64,000 nucleotides of DNA from positions 225,330,994-225,394,993 of the forward strand of contig OX352772.1 in NCBI GenBank assembly GCA_947095535.1, written 5' to 3'. This stretch comes from Poecilobothrus nobilitatus (lineage: Eukaryota > Arthropoda > Insecta > Diptera > Dolichopodidae). Positions within the stretch are counted from its first letter, which is position 1, and each line of letters starts with the position of its first letter. The position numbers and the translations under genes were made by a program. The notes beneath the pieces were generated by a model that was not told the origin of the DNA, ran no database searches, and saw only the letters and a list, made by a program, of their open reading frames with translations. This document shows positions 1 to 10,233 of this stretch, in pieces.

Positions 1-240
1 TTCAATGTTTCCGTATCCATTTCCTATCCTTTCCTATCCCTACTCCCTAGTCAATATACTGCGTTCGCTGGTAAGGGTTTCATCCCATTATATTGGCTAA
101 ACGGGGAGGTGGGTTTAGTCAGTAAGAATCTGACACTACCAAGGGGGAAATTCTTGGTGTCTTTGGAAGATTCCCACCTCCCCTAGGGGAAAAAAAACCC
201 ATGCTTATAAGCAAGAATAACCTACATAAAATCCATTGTT
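1..240. repeat. Gene-free edge with a short inverted repeat
   Basis: I see no coding sequence here. The stretch is less AT-rich than the rest of the window. It has perfect 11-bp inverted arms, GGGGAGGTGGG at 103-113 and CCCACCTCCCC at 173-183, with about 60 bases between them. It may be the 5' part of the retrotransposon fragment that follows, or a separate short interspersed repeat. The family was not recognised. Confidence 0.4.
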
Positions 241-249
241 CAGTTCATT

Positions 250-1330
250 AACCTTGTCTGACAACTTCCGCAGTGCCACTTCCTATTAGTACTTATAAAT
301 TAACAACCCATGCTTATACAATTAAAACAAATTTTGGCCTACTAACCAAAAATGAACTACATTACACCCATAAATTCAAATATATAGCTCATGATTTTTT
401 CCCATGCCCAACTCCCATCATGCCTACAAATGTCATTGCTGATGATGATGAAATTAAAAGCCTCAAGTTAGAAAAAGCACCAGGTTTTGATTTAATAACA
501 GCGGAAGTATTAAAACAACTTCCGAAAAAAGGTCTAACAATGCTAACATACATATTGAATGCTATATTAAGAACAAATTATGTACCTAATGTTTGGAAGG
601 TGGCAGAAATAATTATGATACTTAAGCCTGGAAAGCCTGCAAACGAATTAAAATTTTGTAGACCAATTTCTCTCTTACCGATAGAAATTAAAAAGAATGA
701 AACCGTTAATAGATAGTAGGAATTTAACTTCAAGCTATCAGTTTGGATTTAGATAAAAACATTCCACTATTGACCAAGTGCATACAATTACAGACATAAT
801 TGAAAAAGCTCTAGAAAGCAAATATGCTCTACAATCTTTCTAGATGTAGCTCAGGCATTTGATAAAGTTTATATAAAATCCCCAGCCGTAAAATTAAATG
901 TAATAGATATACCCCAAAAAAACAAGGCAAAATAAAAATACCTAGGAATGACATTAGATGTCTAGCTGTGATGGAAAGAACGAGTCAAGAAGAAAAAGCC
1001 ATTAGAATCGAAATACAGACAAATTTATTGGCTCCTAGGTCGAAATTCTAAATTGCCAATAGAGTATAAAATTTTGTTATATAACCAAATAATTAAGACT
1101 ATTTGGTTGTACACAAACAGCTATGGGATTACGCCAAACAAACAAATATTCAGAGCATTCAAATTCGCCAAAATAAAATTTTACGTAACATGATTATGGG
1201 ACTACTTCAAACAAATAAATATTCAGAGCATACGAATTTGCAAAAATAAAATTTTATGTAACATGATTAGTGCTCCGGTACGTACGAAATTTGGATTTAC
1301 ATAGGGATCTAAAAATACCTACTGTAAGTG
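250..1330 (+). pseudogene. Jockey-like non-LTR reverse transcriptase fragment
   Basis: This is a decayed piece of ORF2 from a Jockey-type non-LTR retrotransposon. The longest open part (273-716) reads KAPGFDLITAEVLKQLPKK, then a VWK..EIIMILKPGKP block and RPISLLP. These are the order and spacing of the finger motifs of Jockey-clade RTs. Beyond the stop near 716, other frames give a QFGFR-like motif and a degraded FLDVAQAFDKV, which is RT motif A. Around 940-1260 there is thumb-like sequence (KYLGMTLD, then SKYRQIYWLLGRNSKL). Stops and frameshifts break it throughout. The endonuclease and the YxDD motif were not found. Old dead copy. Confidence 0.75.
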
Positions 1331-1356
1331 AAAAAATAAATATGCACTAAAACATA

Positions 1357-1403
1357 AGGCCCCTTAGAAGGGCGCTCTTACCAACTAGGCCACCGAGGCC
1401 CCT
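1357..1403 (-). other. tRNA-like 5' half (possible tRNA-Arg or SINE head)
   Basis: The minus strand reads GGGGCCTCGG, then TGGCCTAGTTGG, which fits the RNA polymerase III A-box consensus (TRGCNNAGYNGG) exactly. Next come AAGAGCGCC and CTTCTAA flanked by G/C-rich sequence. This can fold as a D-arm and an anticodon arm whose loop CTTCTAA would carry UCU (Arg). No T-arm or B-box (GGTTCRANYCC) follows, so it is not a complete tRNA. It could be a tRNA fragment or the head of a tRNA-derived SINE. Confidence 0.35.
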
Positions 1404-1430
1404 TATTTTATTTATATTGTTCACAACACA

Positions 1431-3300
1431 TTGTTGCTATTAATCATTGGCAATTTTAGAGTAAATTTTAACAACGTTCGTGTTCTGCAGGCGAATTTTC
1501 TTGGGGTTCAAAGTCACCTAAATTCAATAAAACCAGCAATATTAGCATCATGTGAGACCCAGATGATTGGCCAAGACGACAACTTTGTCATTTTCCTCGA
1601 CAATTCCTCGTTTGTTTCTCATTTTACGCCCACATAGAAGGATAGCTCTGTATATTAGAAATGATGTCGCTTGCAGTGTTCTCCAAAAAAAATATAAGTG
1701 ATGCAACCAAATATCGCACTACATTTCTGTAAAAATCATTGTTGCTAAGTACGTCATTAATTTCAGTTATTAGAACAGATATCCAAACTCTAGTGAACTG
1801 GAGTCTATTTCGGAGATTGAAAATCTCAACAATCAGATTATGAAATTTCGGAATTAAACTCAGAATCTACTTCAATACTCATAATAGAAACTGGCTCCAC
1901 TACTCCACTGACAATTCTCTCAGTGAAAACTTAATTGGGAAATACGTTGAATTTTTCGCTTCATTATTCCATCTTACTCAACTTGTTCAAAATTTCACTA
2001 GAATCCCTGACCGTAAAAAGTAAGTTGGTCATCTCCTGGACTTGTTTCTGACTACAAATCCTGAGAAGTATAAGGTCTCAGTTAGCTCTCCTCTTGGTTG
2101 TTCCGATCACTGCTTGATTAACACTAACTTCGAGCTGAGCAATCAGACTAGATAAAGGCCTGTTTCAAAAAAAAAAATAGTGGGAAGGTTTAAATGTATT
2201 TTTTAAACTTTTTGATTGGTCTTTGTGTTTTAGAAACAGAAATATTGACTTTGTAGCTAATGCGATTAGTGAAGTAATTCTTCTAGGGATGAGAGCCCAC
2301 ATACCACACTCTATGAAATGTATTAAAAAGCCACCCAAATATCCTGGTTTAATCGCATTTCTGCAAATGCAATATGTAAAAAGGAGTAAGCTTTTCAAAC
2401 CTACTAGAGATAGAACTGAAAGTTATGGGGCGTGCTATATCGCTATCATAAATTGGTGTAGGAAAGTTATTAACAAGCAAAAGTTCTTGCACTACAGAGG
2501 GTTGAGAAGGCAATTTTTGCATCTTCCCAAAAATAGTAAATCCTTCTGGGCCTTAACGGTAAAAATGGTGGTTCCTCGTTCAAGCCTTTGGTTAATAACA
2601 ATGACGAAATTGTATCCGACTCCAAAAAGCAGATTTATTTGCCAAAATTTCGCCTTCAACGCACAACTGCTCCAGTCAACACAGTGACATTGTATTCTTA
2701 CCGTTGTTAACTCGTCCTTAGGCAAAATTTGAGACTCTTAAGAATTTGGATACAAAAAGTCAACCAAGTCACATGGCAATACTGCCACAGTTCTCAAAAA
2801 TACTTTTTCTACAATTGCGAAACCATTTCGAAATCTCTTCAATTTATCCCTCTCTTTGGGTAGATATCCGACCGAGTGAAAGGCGGCACACATATATTCC
2901 ATCCCGAAAAAAGGGCACAAAGGCAATCCATCAAAATACCGCCCTATTGCTATCACTTCGGTCCTTTCCAAAATAATGAAAAATTTAATAAATAGAAAGC
3001 TTCTGAAATATCTCCGTAACAAAGAATTAATTCATGAAGTCAATATGGGTTCCGAAACTATCGGTCAACTGGTGATCTCGAAACATGCCTTTCCCAACGG
3101 CTCCTCCTTTCGAAGGAGTCTGGGGCAATTGCTTTGGATATTTGTAAAGCTTTTGACCGAGTTTGGTATGATGCTTTAATTGCTAAATGCAAAGCAATAG
3201 ACCTCGGTGGTGTATTTGTGAAATGGATTGGACCAATGGATCAATTTAATTGTAATGCTAGTGTCCCGAAAGGATCTGCTCTCTCCCCAACACTTTTCTC
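1431..3300 (+). pseudogene. Non-LTR endonuclease plus RT fragment, heavily decayed
   Basis: Remnant of an ORF2 from the CR1/Jockey superfamily, read across all three plus frames. The endonuclease begins near 1455 (RVLQANFLGVQSHLNSIKP, SCETQM) and ends with the conserved SDHCLI motif near 2105. RT sequence follows: KKGHKGNPSKYRPIAITSV near 2910, SKIMKNLINRKL near 2970, a DQYGFR-like remnant near 3040, DICKAFDRVWYDALIAKC (motif A) at about 3134-3190, and PKGSALSPTLF (motif B) near 3270. Motif A's aspartate is visible. There are many frameshifts and stops. The sequence stops before a YxDD motif, where a minus-strand fragment begins. Confidence 0.75.
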
Positions 3301-3469
3301 AGAGGGTGTTTTCTTCAGGGGGCTCAACACTCAGGGCTGCTTAGTCTCTCGGAAAAGAAACACTTCGATTCCCACGTTAATTTTTCAAGAAATTTTGCAA
3401 CATGCTATAATTTTTCTATCTATAGTTTTGCTTGTTAATTTATATTTCGATTGTTTATTGACCAGTTTT

Positions 3470-4640
3470 TTGCCAAAGGTCTTGTGTTGTTGGTGTTCCC
3501 TCTCAAAATCTTGGTCTTGTTTGTGTTTATTTCTAGGCCAACTTCAGCTGCATATTTTGCTAATTTAATGATTCTTATTTCCAGATCTTTATGCGTTTGT
3601 GCAAGTAAGCTAATGTTAGTAATTTAAATTTTCCACCTTCTGTGTGAGGTGCAGGTCTAACTGTTTTAAACTATAATTTTTGAATATATATATTTTTTTT
3701 CTCTGATTTCATCTTAAAGTTTTATATAAATATTATATTACTGGTGTTTTCTTGTTTTGTATTGAAAATTAATTGTAAATTGTTAAATTTTTAACTTTAG
3801 TGTAAGATACTATTTTTTGTAACTGGCTTGATCTAAATATCTTAAAATAAATAAATAATAATAATATATCTGTATAAGCTGGTGTTAATGTTCTTCATTA
3901 CTTCGTCAATTGTTATGTTGAATAGTAGGGAAGATAATGAGCAGCATTTTCTTACTCCATCTTTGATTATTATCGGGTCACTTAGAATACCTTTAATTTG
4001 AGCTTCTGCATTGATTATCTTAACAATTTTCTCCAGAATATTGTTTCTTCTGAGTGCTGAGTGTTTGTCTTCTGAGTGCTGAGCCTCTTAAAATTGATGC
4101 ATTAAATTATTTTCCAGCATTATTCTAATGTGTTTGCATATACTTTTCAATTTCGCCTTTTACGAAAACCAGGATATCCCTTTTTAGGATATTATCAAAA
4201 TGTTCCTCGATTCTGCCATGAACAGCTAGAGCCAGTATCTTGTGTACAGTGTTGCGTAATGTAATCCTCTTTCAGTTACTACAACGGCTTAAATTGCCTT
4301 TCTTTGGGAGTTTTATGACAATGCCTTTCTTCCGTTGAGAGCTCATTTCCTCATTTCGCCATATTTTTTCTATTATGAGTTGTAGGGATCTTGCACTTTG
4401 CAAAGCGTCTTTTTTGACCAGCTCAGCTGCTGTGTCATCCATTTCTTCAGCCTTATTGTTTTTTAGTTTATCTATTATTTTAATTAACTGTTAATTAACT
4501 GGGTTATGATACACATGAAAATATTTTAGTTATGCTGAAGTGTTCTTTCCATCTACCCAATGGTTCTTTAGTTCATTTTAGTAGTTTGTCGTTTCTACCT
4601 TTAATGGGATGATCCATACTTGAATTTTGGTTGAATAGTT
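3470..4640 (-). pseudogene. RTE-like RT fragment, same family as the 43.9-46.9 kb element
   Basis: Read on the minus strand, this matches the RT part of the plus-strand element at 43.9-46.9 kb at the nucleotide level. Shared blocks include LLFNITIDEVM (near 3930), GILSDPIIIKDGVR (near 3980) and a region equivalent to that element's AECAAEVGLEININKTK (near 3530). It contains frameshifts and lacks the stretch that would encode the YADD catalytic loop. A 250-base plus-oriented retrotransposon tail (3615-3870) lies in the middle. Dead fragment with no flanking TSD found. Confidence 0.65.
3615..3870 (+). mobile_element. 5'-truncated non-LTR 3' tail inside the RTE-like fragment
   Basis: The minus-strand RTE-like homology is interrupted here by AT-rich sequence ending in AAAATAAATAAATAATAATA, a typical short-repeat 3' tail of a non-LTR element in plus orientation. 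It contains no coding sequence. I infer a severely 5'-truncated insertion. The parent family was not determined. Confidence 0.4.
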
Positions 4641-4699
4641 TTTTTTTTATCTATTAGCTCATGCTTCTTATTATCTAATTTATCTGATACTCATTATAG

Positions 4700-6080
4700 A
4701 AATTATATTAAATCGCAATTTTATTCCAATCCGCGACGTTTTTTTTGATTTTGTTAATAGGAAACTTAAGACTGATGGTTATCCACCGGCTTTGCGATAC
4801 GAAGAAACAACATCAGATATCTCGCAAACTGCTTTCCACTTTTTTGCCACATTTTTCTCCAAAAATTACCGGAACTGGGTTTTTGAGCCAAATCAGTCAT
4901 ATTTAGATAATCTAATTCCTCCATCTCTTTCAAATTTTGACATTAAATTAAGACCATTTTATCTATATCTTAATGCCTCACCTTACCTCAGTTACGATCC
5001 CGACGGAGTTCCACCAATAATATTAAAATTCTGTGCCCAAAATTTAGTAGGCCCCATTAACAAGTTATTTAATTTGTAAATCCAATGAGGCTCCTTCCCT
5101 GAGCCCTGGAAACTTGGAAACCTGGAAAGCTCTTTTTGATGTAAGCAATTATAGACCCACTCCTAAACTGTCAACTATTCCCAAATTATTTGAAAAAACT
5201 ATGTGCTCGTATTTTGTTGATTATTGTTAACCATTAATTCCACCAGAACAACATGGTTTCCAAAAGTGTAGATACTAAGTTACTAATATGATTGAATTCG
5301 AATGATATTTTAAATACTATGGAAACCAAAAAACAAGTAGATGAGTTATTTACTGATATCAGATATCAGGCCTTTGATCTAATCCCCTATAAAATTATCC
5401 TTGAAAAGCATAATGCAGTAGGATTTGCAAGTCATAGCCTTAAATGGTTATCGTCTTATTTGTTTATTTGTCATTTGTCAACTTATGTTGCAAATTCAGA
5501 AGTGCTACAAGATAGCCATCTGGTCCTTTATTTTTCGTAGTGTCGACCTATGACAATCCCCTATGTTTATCCCACTCACGTCTTAGTTTTGCTGACGATA
5601 CCAAAATCTGGAAAACTATAACTTCCACTCGTGCTTTTGGTGCAGGAACAACAATTTTGAACTAAATGTTAACAAATGTTTAATTATGAGCTTTTCAAGG
5701 TTAAGAGCTATCTCAACAATCAATTACGATTACGTGCTCAACGATCAACCTATTAACAGAGCAGATCATATTTTTGATTTAGGAATGATCTTTGATAGTA
5801 AATTAGATTTCAAGAGTCACTACAACTCCATAATAATTAAAGGGAACTCAACTTTTGGAGTTATTATGCGTTGGTCAAAATAATATTCTGATCCGTTTAT
5901 TAGCTTAGGCTGATCCTCCATATGAAGCTAGACTTCCTTTAATTAATTTGAACTCCCTCAGCAGATTGTTCGCGACGATTTCAACTCCTCTTCTCTTTGC
6001 GAACAAATGGAGTATAGAGAAAATTTGAGATCGGTAGAACTTTTTAATGTGTCATACAACTCTACAAACTACGGCCAAAT
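4700..6080 (+). pseudogene. Jockey-superfamily RT fragment
   Basis: Another decayed ORF2 fragment. The open part at 4792-5079 holds the linker and RT finger region (DPDGVPPIILKFCAQNLVGP). It continues out of frame with EPWK and NYRPTPKLSTIPKLFEKTM, then EQHGF near 5250. A motif-A-like segment follows (FTDIRYQAFDLIPYKIILEK, near 5355). Near 5600, FADDTKIWKT in one frame is the YxDD-type motif. The thumb region at 5670-5880 has NVNKCLIMSFSR and HIFDLGMIFDSKLDF. The plan resembles the better-preserved element at 35.3-40.8 kb. It is broken by at least five frameshifts or stops. Confidence 0.75.
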
Positions 6081-6089
6081 TTGAGCCTT

Positions 6090-6560
6090 TTTCGCGTATG
6101 TTGAGAGAGACTAACTCAAAGACTGAGCTTGATATAACGTTATATTAACGTTAACAAATTAATACTGAGCCAGACATTACGCGAGCATGGTGAATTCTCA
6201 TAGTCCACATGATTAATCTCGCATTGCAATTTAACTTGCATGTTAGATTGTTTTTTAGCAATACTAGAATCGTTTGTTTTTAGTACATCTCTCTCAATCT
6301 CACATTTAGTATAATCTCAACATGCAATTTAATTTGCATGTTTACCATGCTAGATTCTGTTTTTTTTTTTTAAGAGAAAAATTTATTTTTTTTTGTTTTT
6401 TATTACCTTTAATAATATCACTAATATCATAATAAGTATCGAGTTACTAACAGTTGTAATAACCTTGTAAATTATAACTTTTTCAGTTGATTGTGATAGT
6501 TCACTAAATGAACAACGTAACTGATGCTTCGTTTAAGAAAATATCCGACACAATTAAAAA
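6090..6560. repeat. Gene-free AT-rich stretch with a duplicated ~50-bp motif
   Basis: No coding sequence seen. Two diverged direct copies of a motif (AATCTC..GCAATTTAA.TTGCATGT..CTAGA) lie at about 6213-6270 and 6312-6357. Their role is unknown. The stretch separates the non-LTR fragments from the P-element nest. Confidence 0.35.
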
Positions 6561-6564
6561 AAAA

Positions 6565-6890
6565 ATAATTTTCTTGCCCAGTAACGTACGAAATAAATGC
6601 TCTCTTTCAAAGCTTTAAAAAAACTTTTTTAAATAAAAAAAGTTCTTGGAAGACTTTTAAATTAATATTTATGAATGAAAAACTTAAATTTTTTAAAATT
6701 TGTTTTTATCAAATGATGTAAAGATGAAACTTTAACACCCTTTTTGGACGAACTTCGTTGTTTTTGAGTTATTTCAAGATTTGTAATGGGCCTCTAATTT
6801 TTCCCATAAGACGTGTATTTCCATGAAAAATAGACTCCTATACAGTTTTTTTTCGTTTAGTGTCCAGGCCTTTTAATTATTGATGGATGT
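6565..6890 (+). mobile_element. Right-end fragment of a P-like element
   Basis: This segment is a diverged relative of the right end of family A (compare 17040-17389). Shared landmarks, in order, are TGCCCAGTAACGTACGAAAT, GGAAGACTTTTAAA..ATATTTATGAATG, a ..GGACGAA.. block, CCCATAAGACGTGTATTTCC, and finally GTGTCCAGGCCTT near 6861. No coding sequence. It represents a divergent P-type copy or a sister family. Confidence 0.5.
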
Positions 6891-7486
6891 GAATGGCCTA
6901 AAAACTATTGTCAGCTTTGTGTATAAATTAAAATACATAGATTTTATGATTTTAGGGAAAAATAAAATGAGAGTAATTAAGAACTTAAGAAGTATTAGCG
7001 CCTATCAGTAGTGTGAACTTTGTTTTTTTTTTTTTTTTTAGAAAATTCTTCTTTTAAAATTGATGTTTCTTCAGTGAGAGAACGAATTTTTTTAAGAACT
7101 GTATTCTTTTAACCTAGTTCGTCCGCAAACAAATCTCTAGACTGACCACTGACGTCAAAACGCTAATGACTTTTTCATAACCTACATTAATTTTTAGAAG
7201 GCCTGGACATCGAAATACTTAAATGTTTTGTGCAAATTGTGCTATGTATTGTGAGAAACATCTTCGAAAAATGACATTTCTAGATTTTTTTGTTGCCAAA
7301 TGTAAAATTAAAAACATGCTAAATTGTACATTAAAATAAAATTTGGAAACTTTTCTTTAACATACCAAAATTTCAGCTTTCAACTCGAAATTTTCAACAT
7401 ATTTCAGCTAAATAAAATTTTCAGTTTTTTTCTAGCTTTCATATCGTCGCCATTTAATACTCTCAAAAAATTACGGGAGTACACAA

Positions 7487-9953
7487 CGAGACCTAAATAA
7501 ACAGGCCAAGAACTGAAAATGCATGAATGTAGTTGTAAGAGAATGGCAATCAAGTCTCGCATACATTCAAACAAATTACATTAAAATTTCATTTTAAAAG
7601 ATTTTTTTTGTTCTTATTATTTTATTTTTTTTTTCGAAAAAATGCATATTTTTAACAATTTTCATTATGAAATATTCCCCAAAATATGTCGACTTTTATA
7701 TGAAAATAAAATTTGGAATTTTTCCTACAACATATCAAAAAATTAGCTTTCAACTCGTAATTTTAACTTAATATTTAATAAAATTACTTTTAGGTCTTTT
7801 TAGTTATTTTTTTCCGCTTGCTTTTTGACATTTGTAAAAGTAGAAGAGAATTTTTTTTCAAAAAATAAGTGTGGGATTGAAAGTTTTATTTGAAAGCTTT
7901 TAACCATAACCTAAAATTTATATAAAAATTGTATGTGAAATGGGTAAGTACTTTTATAATCAAATTGAGTTTTAATATTTTTAATTTTATTTAAACATTT
8001 TAAAAATGTCATATAATTAAAATTTAGAATTTTTTCTTTCCTCTTGTAAGAAAATTAACTTTCAACTCGTATTTTTCAGCCAAATTTCGAGGACATAAAA
8101 AAAGGGTGTCACAAATTCTGGTAAGCAAATTATTAAATATTTTGATACAATCCATAAAAAAAAAGTAGTGGATTAGAAGATATAATTAATTTTAAATTTT
8201 TTTTGTTCGTTTTTAAGATATAATTAATTAGTTATTACTATTATAATTAGTTTTGTTTTGTTTGTTAATTAACGTGAATGGCTGGTCTGTATATAAAAAT
8301 GAAACTAATATTATTTTATATTTTTTACAAAATGATAATTATTTCGGTTGCAATTTTAAATTTAGAATTATCATTGATAATAATTTATTAGTTACTTGCT
8401 TTTCAGGCTCTATAAAAGAACCAGCCAAAAAGTTTATTTGACACTGGCGCTGTCCATCTTTTCAAAAATGTTCGCAATAAATGGCTTTGTACACCACATA
8501 AATGTTTCCATTTTTCAGATTTTGAAACCAAAGCTATTAAACATGCCCATTTTTCGTATTTCACCGACTTATATCAAAAAGAAGAAAAACATATTAAAAA
8601 AGCCTTTAAATTAAATAAGAAAACTTTAGAACCAACAAATTTTCAAAAACAAAATGTTTCCTTAGTAGATAATATATTTCACTATTCTACAACTACTTCT
8701 TTAAAAGAAAAAAATTTGGTGTATTCTACCAAATTAATAAAAAATTAATAAAGAAAATGCGGTTTTAATTCATTCAGTTGGGGAAAATTCTTTAGAGCAG
8801 CAAATTAACTTAGAACCTTTTGATCAAATTTTCATTTCAAATTACTTGTTAACGGTAAATTTCAATTCAGATTCCAATTTGTACGCTGGAGGATATGCCT
8901 CACATACTTTGGAAAAAAATATAAAATGCGTCGATTACAAATCATTATTTCTGAAAAAACGCGGGACTGCAGGTTCATTTTACTTTAACGAACTTAACAG
9001 AGGGGGTCTTTCTTTACCGACAGATCAGACAAATTATGTTTTATTTCATATGACAGCGATTTTTCAGATTTTACGCGAAACAAATTTAAAAAAAAATTTC
9101 TTTGAGCAAAGTAATCAAAAAAGAATACTAATTGAACTGATGTTAAATAGTCTTTGTTTGGGCAAGAATGACATTGATTTGGAATCGACGGTAAATGCGG
9201 CAACAGTAGCCGCAAAATTTTTTTCCAAATAACTAAAACATTTGCAAATATTTTATTAAATAATTACACAAAACGGGAAAATGACATATTAAAATCTAAT
9301 TAAAAATATTTCAAAATTAAGAAGTGATATATAGTTTAGAATTCAGTGGATTTGGCCTATTGGGGACACCACTTTAAAAAAAAACGCTCCATATTCCCTA
9401 CCTCAAAGATAGTGTGGAAATGGGAAAAATTTTAAGATATTATAAATTATTACTTATATAAATATTATTTAATTATTGCTTATTTCACAATAACTTATAT
9501 TTCAGTTAATAATTTTTTATTTTTAATTTAATAAAAATTTTTACTAAGTTAATTTTAAAACAAAATTTTTATTAGAATTTCATTCCTACACTTTTTTTGT
9601 TACCAGTGTACTATAAAAACACTCTCATCGACTTTCACGAGACTCACATCTTAAGAACTTTAAGAAGCTTTTAAAATAAAAAATTTAAAGGAAGACAATT
9701 TTTTAAATGCATATTTATGAATGAAAATATTATATTTTAAAATATTTTTCTTTAATGAATTATGTAAAAGATGAGACTTTAATTTTCTCTTTGGACCAAA
9801 TTGAATAAAGTAAACGGTTTTTGTGTTATTTCAAGATTTATAGTCGGCCCTCTATTTTTTTCCATAAGATTGCGTGTAAATTTGTTAAAAGCTGGCCCCT
9901 TATTAAGCTTTTACTCTCTGCACTTCATCGCCTGATAATTTATGTGAGTCTCG
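7487..9953 (+). mobile_element. P-superfamily family B element B1, with 8-bp TSD
   Basis: Complete 2467-bp element with ends CGAGACCTAAATAAACAGG and ..TATGTGAGTCTCG. Both sides carry GTACACAA (7479-7486 and 9954-9961). The uninterrupted family A sequence at 13033 has this octamer only once, so it is a genuine 8-bp TSD, the length known for P-superfamily transposases. The TIR is short (CGAGAC), with a second shared block (CAGGCCA) about 20 bp inside. It contains the middle and 3' part of a P-type transposase gene but no THAP exon. Confidence 0.8.
8253..9232 (+). pseudogene. P-element-type transposase, middle and C-terminal remnant (B1)
   Basis: Three frame-shifted blocks of one transposase. 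Block 1 (8253-8425) contains NNLLVTCFSGSIKEP after a CNFKFRIII segment. Block 2 (about 8438-8749, another frame) starts FDTGAVHLFKNVRNKWLC. That matches the conserved D..HL.KN.RN segment of P-type transposases, followed by LYQKEEKHIKKAFKLNKKTL and NFQKQNVSLVDN. Block 3 (8846-9232) is the C-terminal region with YAGGYASHTLEKNIKCVDYK, NELNRGGLSLPTD and a helical tail. The THAP domain and N-terminal half are absent, and an internal segment present in B2/B3 (LENRFRLYRSLAG) has been lost. Assignment rests on motif order, and no database search was possible. Confidence 0.7.
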
Positions 9954-10233
9954 GTACACAATTATAATAAATTAGTGAACATAACCTAATAATTTAAAAG
10001 CTTTCTAATAGATTGTACTGCAAATTTGGTAATATTTTAGTTCAAACTAAGTTTTTATATTTTTAATTATATTAAAATGTTATAAATTTTATATAAAAAT
10101 AAAGTTTAATGTTTTTTCTTTATGTCAATAAAAAAATTAACTTTCAAATCATATTTTTCAGCAATATTTTGAAGAAAAGAAAAAAAGAAGTACCAGTTTC
10201 TGGTTAAACAATTTTCGTTTTTTTTGTATACAG

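Larger units (their letters stand above)
7176..10233 (+). mobile_element. P-like family A copy A0, split by a family B insertion
   Basis: The left TIR (CATAACCTACATT..AGAAGGCCTGGACATCG) begins at 7176. The family A 5' region runs to 7486, is interrupted by element B1 (7487-9953), and resumes at 9962 with the expected continuation ATTATAATAAATTAG. It stops at 10233, where another family A copy (A1) has inserted at a TATACAG site. The part of A0 to the right of that site was not found intact. No coding capacity remains. Confidence 0.7.
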
